A stretch of 64,000 bases of DNA from Bacteroidales bacterium (GTDB lineage Bacteria > Bacteroidota > Bacteroidia > Bacteroidales > UBA932). Position 1 is the first letter of the stretch, and the number at the start of each line of letters is the position of its first letter. The stretch spans positions 1-64,000 of the forward strand of contig JAFZDJ010000004.1 in assembly GCA_017561265.1 (NCBI GenBank). The letters run 5' to 3'. Both the position numbers and the translations under genes were made by a program. The notes below the pieces were generated by a model that worked only from the letters and a program-made list of their open reading frames with translations, searched no databases and was not told where the DNA came from. Below are positions 60,353-64,000 of the stretch, in pieces.

Positions 60353-61042
60353 ATGAACAGATTAACTTTATTTATCCTGATATGTCTGGCTGCATCCTGC
60401 AGCAAGATTGATCCGGAGCAGAAGACGGATTATGGATTTAATGATGATTTTTATTACAATATTTATTCAAGTACAACTGATTACATTCATTTTATTCCCC
60501 CTTATGACAAAATTTATCTTACCCCATGTTCAGATGAATATTATATCAGATTTGAAACTGAACATCAGGAAGAGGTAATGAAAAAACTTCGAAAAAGAGG
60601 ATTTCAAATAACAAGAGATCCTGTCAGCTCACGCTATGGGTTCGATGATTTTGAAATACCTGACTATCTTGAATATTGTTCAACAGTTTCCGTAAAAGGG
60701 AGTGGTAAAATCTCTGATATTCCGCATGTGATTTATTCCAATCATCTATATAAATTGGGTGAAGCTCTGTTCGGAAGATCAAATTTACTCATGGTATTAT
60801 ATGATTATGAACAAGCAGATGAGCAGCTCAAAACAATATTCCGTTATGCAGAGGAATTTAAAATTCATCCGATACAAACCTACAAGTATTACGGTACACC
60901 TTACGGGGTACTTACTATCGCCTGTACCAATGATTCTGCCGGTAACCCGGTAGAACTCGCCAATTGGTTTGTAGAAGAAGCTGGCTTTCCAGCCTACCCG
61001 GATAACGGTGCTGAAAGTTCACCTGCAGGAGTAGGGTATTGA
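60353..61042 (+). CDS. Lipoprotein resembling a stand-alone subtilase propeptide
   Basis: This is a 229-residue SPII lipoprotein (LFILICLAASCSKID). The sequence runs through PYDKIYLTPCSDEYYIRFET to TIACTNDSAGNPVELANWFV, then EEAGFPAYPD. This end is like the junction between propeptide and catalytic domain in Bacteroidales S8 proteases (where one reads e.g. GNALEMANYFYETG), but no catalytic domain follows; the protein stops 15 residues later. It could be a protease inhibitor derived from a propeptide, or a truncated protease. The similarity is by eye. ATG 60353 is preferred over TTG 60347. Confidence 0.75.
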   Translation: MNRLTLFILICLAASCSKIDPEQKTDYGFNDDFYYNIYSSTTDYIHFIPPYDKIYLTPCSDEYYIRFETEHQEEVMKKLRKRGFQITRDPVSSRYGFDDFEIPDYLEYCSTVSVKGSGKISDIPHVIYSNHLYKLGEALFGRSNLLMVLYDYEQADEQLKTIFRYAEEFKIHPIQTYKYYGTPYGVLTIACTNDSAGNPVELANWFVEEAGFPAYPDNGAESSPAGVGY

Positions 61043-61071
61043 TTTTCCTGAGATTTTCAGCCGGGAAAATC
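61041..61071. terminator. Hairpin between convergent genes
   Basis: GATTTTCC at 61041-61048 pairs with GGAAAATC at 61064-61071. It overlaps both convergent stops, so it can end transcription in either direction. Confidence 0.6.
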
Positions 61072-61566
61072 TGACAGTTCGTCAAGCGGAGACTTGAGGT
61101 CGTCATATGAAGGGACGGGATCGTCGGTGAATATATGCCTGATGATTCCGTCCTTGCTTATGTATATGCGCGGAATCCTGGTCTTGGCGAACTTTTCATA
61201 GACAGAACGGTCTTCCTGGGCAGAATAAGGCATTTTCAGTCCTTTCTTCATCCAGAAGAACTCTATATCCACCTCTACCTCTTCGCGGCTTATAAGGGCA
61301 AAAGAAACACCCTTAGGGGCAAATTCGTCATATATCTCCTGCATCACCGGCAATGCCTTCTGACAATCCGGACATGAAGTGTGGAAGAACATCACCACGG
61401 ACACTCCCTTCATCAGGTCATCATCGGAAACCTTGCTGTAATCATTCATCACAACCTCGAAATCAGGAAGCATATCGCCCACCTGAAGTTCATACCCTCT
61501 CGGTCCTTCCTTGATGCACGCCGACAAGATCAGCATGAATGAAAATATAATCGACAGTCTTTTCAT
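61057..61566 (-). CDS. Thioredoxin-fold lipoprotein (AhpC/TSA-redoxin type)
   Basis: This is a 169-residue SPII lipoprotein (FSFMLILSACIKEG). The fold follows the peroxiredoxin-like/TlpA pattern: LQVGDMLPDFEVV, then SVVMFFHTSCPDCQKALPVM with the CPDC active site, and IPRIYISKDGIIR with cis-Pro. It probably acts on disulfides outside the cytoplasm. Start 61566 (MKRLSIIF) is chosen because the signal peptide begins there. It converges on the propeptide-like lipoprotein. Confidence 0.9.
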   Translation of the reverse strand: MKRLSIIFSFMLILSACIKEGPRGYELQVGDMLPDFEVVMNDYSKVSDDDLMKGVSVVMFFHTSCPDCQKALPVMQEIYDEFAPKGVSFALISREEVEVDIEFFWMKKGLKMPYSAQEDRSVYEKFAKTRIPRIYISKDGIIRHIFTDDPVPSYDDLKSPLDELSDFPG

Positions 61567-61645
61567 AATATTCAGTCTATCTGACAGATAACGTTGCAAA
61601 AATAGCAAATTAAAGGCTTACTTCCTGATTTTTCAGACAAATTGT

Positions 61646-61653
61646 TATCTTTG
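61646..61653 (+). promoter_or_regulatory. -7 box before the second leader RNA
   Basis: TATCTTTG fits the consensus. The RNA copy 2 would begin about seven bases later, near 61661. Confidence 0.55.
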
Positions 61654-61660
61654 CGAAAAG

Positions 61661-61737
61661 GTGTTACATTCTTTTCTATGATTCTGCGGCCCCAGTACAC
61701 CATCAGGCACGGCAGACAGAAGCCACAACATAGAAGT
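61661..61737 (+). ncRNA. Candidate structured RNA leader, copy 2
   Basis: TTACATTCTT (61664-61673) precedes a closing stem TTCTATG/CATAGAA (61674-61680, 61729-61735). The inner stem has CTGC/GCAG (61684-61687, 61712-61715) and GCC/GGC (61689-61691, 61706-61708). The inner element is exactly 32 bases in both copies. It stands 43 bases before a lipoprotein start. Confidence 0.6.
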
Positions 61738-61778
61738 TCCAGTCTTTTCTATTAGTCACCAGATTAATGAATTTTACC

Positions 61779-62120
61779 ATGAAACAATTATTTATCTTAA
61801 TGCTGCTTCTGCCATTAACCTCCTGCATAGAAAACACATTCGATGCACAGCACCGGACAGAACAGGGTCAAACACTTACCTTAAGGTCAATTCTGACCAG
61901 ATCAGACATCAACACTTCTCCCGAAGATTCCTTAGCTTCAATGAGTCGCGTTCAATCTGATATCAACCATCTGATGATGGGACGCATTGTCATGATTGAC
62001 AGCGTATATGTACTTTCATTAAAGAAAGAGGATGCAGAATTTCTAGGTGTAAGTGAAGAAATCTATAACAAGTATCAGGAATACGTCGAACAACTTAATA
62101 GTGACAGGAAACTTCAATAG
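61779..62120 (+). CDS. Small lipoprotein upstream of lipase-like gene
   Basis: This is a 113-residue SPII lipoprotein (LMLLLPLTSCIENTF). The mature part is polar and helical (DSLASMSRVQSDINHLMMGR, EEIYNKYQEYVEQL). No family is recognised. ATG 61779 is chosen because the signal begins there (61767 is an upstream alternative). It is 60 bases before the lipase-like gene and shares the leader and promoter. Confidence 0.75.
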   Translation: MKQLFILMLLLPLTSCIENTFDAQHRTEQGQTLTLRSILTRSDINTSPEDSLASMSRVQSDINHLMMGRIVMIDSVYVLSLKKEDAEFLGVSEEIYNKYQEYVEQLNSDRKLQ

Positions 62121-62180
62121 TTCTTCTTCAGTACACTATAATCTTATGTTTATATGAACTTTTAGAATTCTCTGACTAAC

Positions 62181-64000
62181 ATGAAACTTAGATATATAAA
62201 TAAGGCAATAATCATATTATTGTCGTGCATATGCTGTACTATCAGTACATATGCCCAATCCGTAACAGACAATGAAATAGTCAGGTCTGAACTGGATGAA
62301 ATGTTTGAGAATCTGGACAAAAGCAAGATACCGACAGGTTTGTTGCTGGATTATGCTATGAATATTGTCGACTTTGACCTCTTTGATGGTTCAGAACTGA
62401 TTGAAGATAATACGGTAACATTGATGACATTCGAAAACATGCTGCACAGCATAAACTCGGCCGCCGTCAATACTGCACCTTGTTCTGATGTACCTCTTAT
62501 GATTTCTTCTCTAAAAGAATCAGACGATGGAATAAATGTTGGTTTTCTTGCCTATAAATACAATTATATCAAGGCAGAAGCTCTGGATGACGGTCTCATG
62601 AATTATTCATCCGGTCAGGTTTCAGACAGATATGTGAACGGAATCTGGCAGAATCCATATGATGAGGCTGTAATTTTTGGATTTACTACAGGTGCATACA
62701 GTGAGGAAACAGGAAACATTACATTCAACTTCACATCTGACCATATTCTTACAAATATGACCTTTTCGTCCTTTTATTTTGATGCAGGTGACGGAGAAGG
62801 TTATAGAAGTATAACGTTTCCGACCATAGTTTCAACTTCCTACCTTGAATCAGGAGAGAAGGAACTGAAATTCAAGGCAATATCAGCAAACGGAGATGTA
62901 TACGAATCTCATTCTGTGCTTGTTATCAGAGAATTGGATATGATTACTACTGCTACAGATAATCCTGATAAGACAGAAGAATTCATCACAAGCAATACAT
63001 ATACAGGAACAACAGTAGGAGCTCAAATTTCCACTTACTATCGTACGGGTAACAACAAACTTACAAGACCTTTTGTTGTAGTAGAGGGATTTGATCCATG
63101 GCAGTTGTTGGAAGCATTTAAAGATTTTACATCTATGGTCACTTGCGATGGAATATTAGGAAATACTAATCATAAAAATTTTAAATACTATAACTGGAAT
63201 GAATTTCAACAAAGCAACTATGATTTAATATACATAGATTGGTTCAATTCTACCGCCGATATCAGAGATAATGCATATTTGCTGATAGATATCTTAAGCG
63301 ATATTGAGACTCAAAAATATATGGATGATTGCGAAGAAAGAACTATCCTCATGGGACAGAGTATGGGAGGTCTCGTAGCCAGGTACGCGCTTAACATTAT
63401 GGAAGAAAATGGTGATAATCACGGAGTCGGAACATTCTTATCACACGATACACCTCATTTGGGAGCTAATGTACCTTTAGGGGCATTATATTTACTAAAC
63501 CATATAATGAATTTTCTTGCAGGTAATTCACAAGTAGCTGGTTTAATAAATCTTATCGATTATTTCTGGGATAAACCTATAAATGACACAAAGAGAATAT
63601 TGTTAGAAACCTTATATTCTCCTGCAGTAAGACAGATGCTTGTCAATTATGTAAATGAAGAAGGGGAACTTGACAATCAGGAACATGAAGAATTTGTTGC
63701 AATGATGGATGAGATGGGATTCCCCGAAGGAGATGAAGGATACCCTATTGAAAATATTGCAATTGTAAATGGCTATGAGAATAATCAATCAGATATATTT
63801 ATGGGAGGACAAAGATATGCTCATATAGAGGCAGAAGGTACAATACTTGATTTTGGTTTAGAAGCTCAAGCAGAGGTATTTCCATATCTTTCTAATTCCA
63901 GTAGATTATCTTACCTAGATGTTTCCTTTGTGAAATCATTTTTATGGATACCATCTTTATCTTTTAATATTTTTTCAGAAGAATCCATATCCCCTTCTTT
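62181..64000 (+). CDS. Secreted alpha/beta-hydrolase (lipase-like), cut by window edge
   Basis: This gene starts at ATG 62181 and stays open to the end of the window (about 606 codons seen). A Sec signal peptide is clear (LLSCICCTISTYAQ). Residues about 40-270 are a polar, beta-rich N-terminal part. From about 295 an alpha/beta-hydrolase is visible: RPFVVVEGFDPW, the nucleophile elbow TILMGQSMGGLVARYAL with GxSxG, and FLSHDTPHLGANVPLGALYL, as in lipases and PGAP1-like esterases. Catalytic Asp and His are not certain. The substrate is unknown. It probably forms an operon with the small lipoprotein upstream. Confidence 0.85.
   Translation, partial: MKLRYINKAIIILLSCICCTISTYAQSVTDNEIVRSELDEMFENLDKSKIPTGLLLDYAMNIVDFDLFDGSELIEDNTVTLMTFENMLHSINSAAVNTAPCSDVPLMISSLKESDDGINVGFLAYKYNYIKAEALDDGLMNYSSGQVSDRYVNGIWQNPYDEAVIFGFTTGAYSEETGNITFNFTSDHILTNMTFSSFYFDAGDGEGYRSITFPTIVSTSYLESGEKELKFKAISANGDVYESHSVLVIRELDMITTATDNPDKTEEFITSNTYTGTTVGAQISTYYRTGNNKLTRPFVVVEGFDPWQLLEAFKDFTSMVTCDGILGNTNHKNFKYYNWNEFQQSNYDLIYIDWFNSTADIRDNAYLLIDILSDIETQKYMDDCEERTILMGQSMGGLVARYALNIMEENGDNHGVGTFLSHDTPHLGANVPLGALYLLNHIMNFLAGNSQVAGLINLIDYFWDKPINDTKRILLETLYSPAVRQMLVNYVNEEGELDNQEHEEFVAMMDEMGFPEGDEGYPIENIAIVNGYENNQSDIFMGGQRYAHIEAEGTILDFGLEAQAEVFPYLSNSSRLSYLDVSFVKSFLWIPSLSFNIFSEESISPS

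Overview
The window reads as a chromosomal segment of a gut- or rumen-type Bacteroidales bacterium. The evidence is the family content (an EF-G2-like factor, S46 dipeptidyl-peptidase, GH97, a Bacteroides-type tryptophanase, many MKK/MKR-type SPII lipoproteins, TPR/HTH membrane regulators, DUF4369-TlpA proteins) and repeated Bacteroidetes -7 boxes (TAnnTTTG) in front of genes. I cannot name a genus. No rRNA, intact tRNA, transposase, phage or cas gene was seen.

Layout: 1-6.5 kb holds housekeeping genes: a partial EF-G-like gene lacking canonical GTPase residues, an HTH regulator, rnhB, a DPP7-like S46 peptidase and an Mrp ATPase. 6.5-8.9 kb is a GH43-GH10 xylan-degrading pair. 8.9-9.3 kb is a repeat-filled intergenic stretch, then a MATE exporter. 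10.7-12.9 kb carries a single open frame that joins an ECF sigma factor to a membrane-anchored outer-membrane beta-barrel, followed by a lipoprotein gene. 13.3-21.2 kb is an accessory island: a regulator fragment, a 1952-residue RHS/YD-repeat protein with a variable C-terminal domain, a probable immunity gene, and a relic of an older RHS 3' end. 21.3-23.3 kb has a 58-residue peptide gene coupled to a large surface lipoprotein.

23.4-31.7 kb (minus strand) has a TlpA-like lipoprotein and an arabinose operon (symporter, araD, araA, araB, lipoprotein mutarotase) with a clear promoter and terminator. With the GH43/GH10 pair it suggests use of arabinoxylan pentoses. 31.8-38 kb (minus) has tryptophanase, GH97 and mutS. 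38-42 kb (plus) has a glycosyltransferase overlapping a YfhO-type membrane protein. 42-49 kb (minus) has an SNF transporter, folA, thyA, galM, a thioredoxin-like lipoprotein and a Na/Pi cotransporter. 49.3-53 kb (plus) has a predicted secreted metallopeptidase/propeller/barrel protein and a CpXC protein. 53-64 kb mixes small lipoproteins, a frameshifted lipoprotein pseudogene, a TPR/HTH membrane regulator, galK, an endonuclease/exonuclease/phosphatase protein, ychF, and secreted proteins ending in a lipase-like gene cut by the window edge.

The most notable signals outside ordinary gene content are: the sigma-factor/beta-barrel fusion; two homologous leader sequences at 60.2 and 61.7 kb whose stems show compensatory changes, so probably a structured RNA; a dispersed palindromic element found between genes and also in frame inside mutS and the yfhO-type gene; and a second dispersed palindrome family built on GATGTACC boxes.
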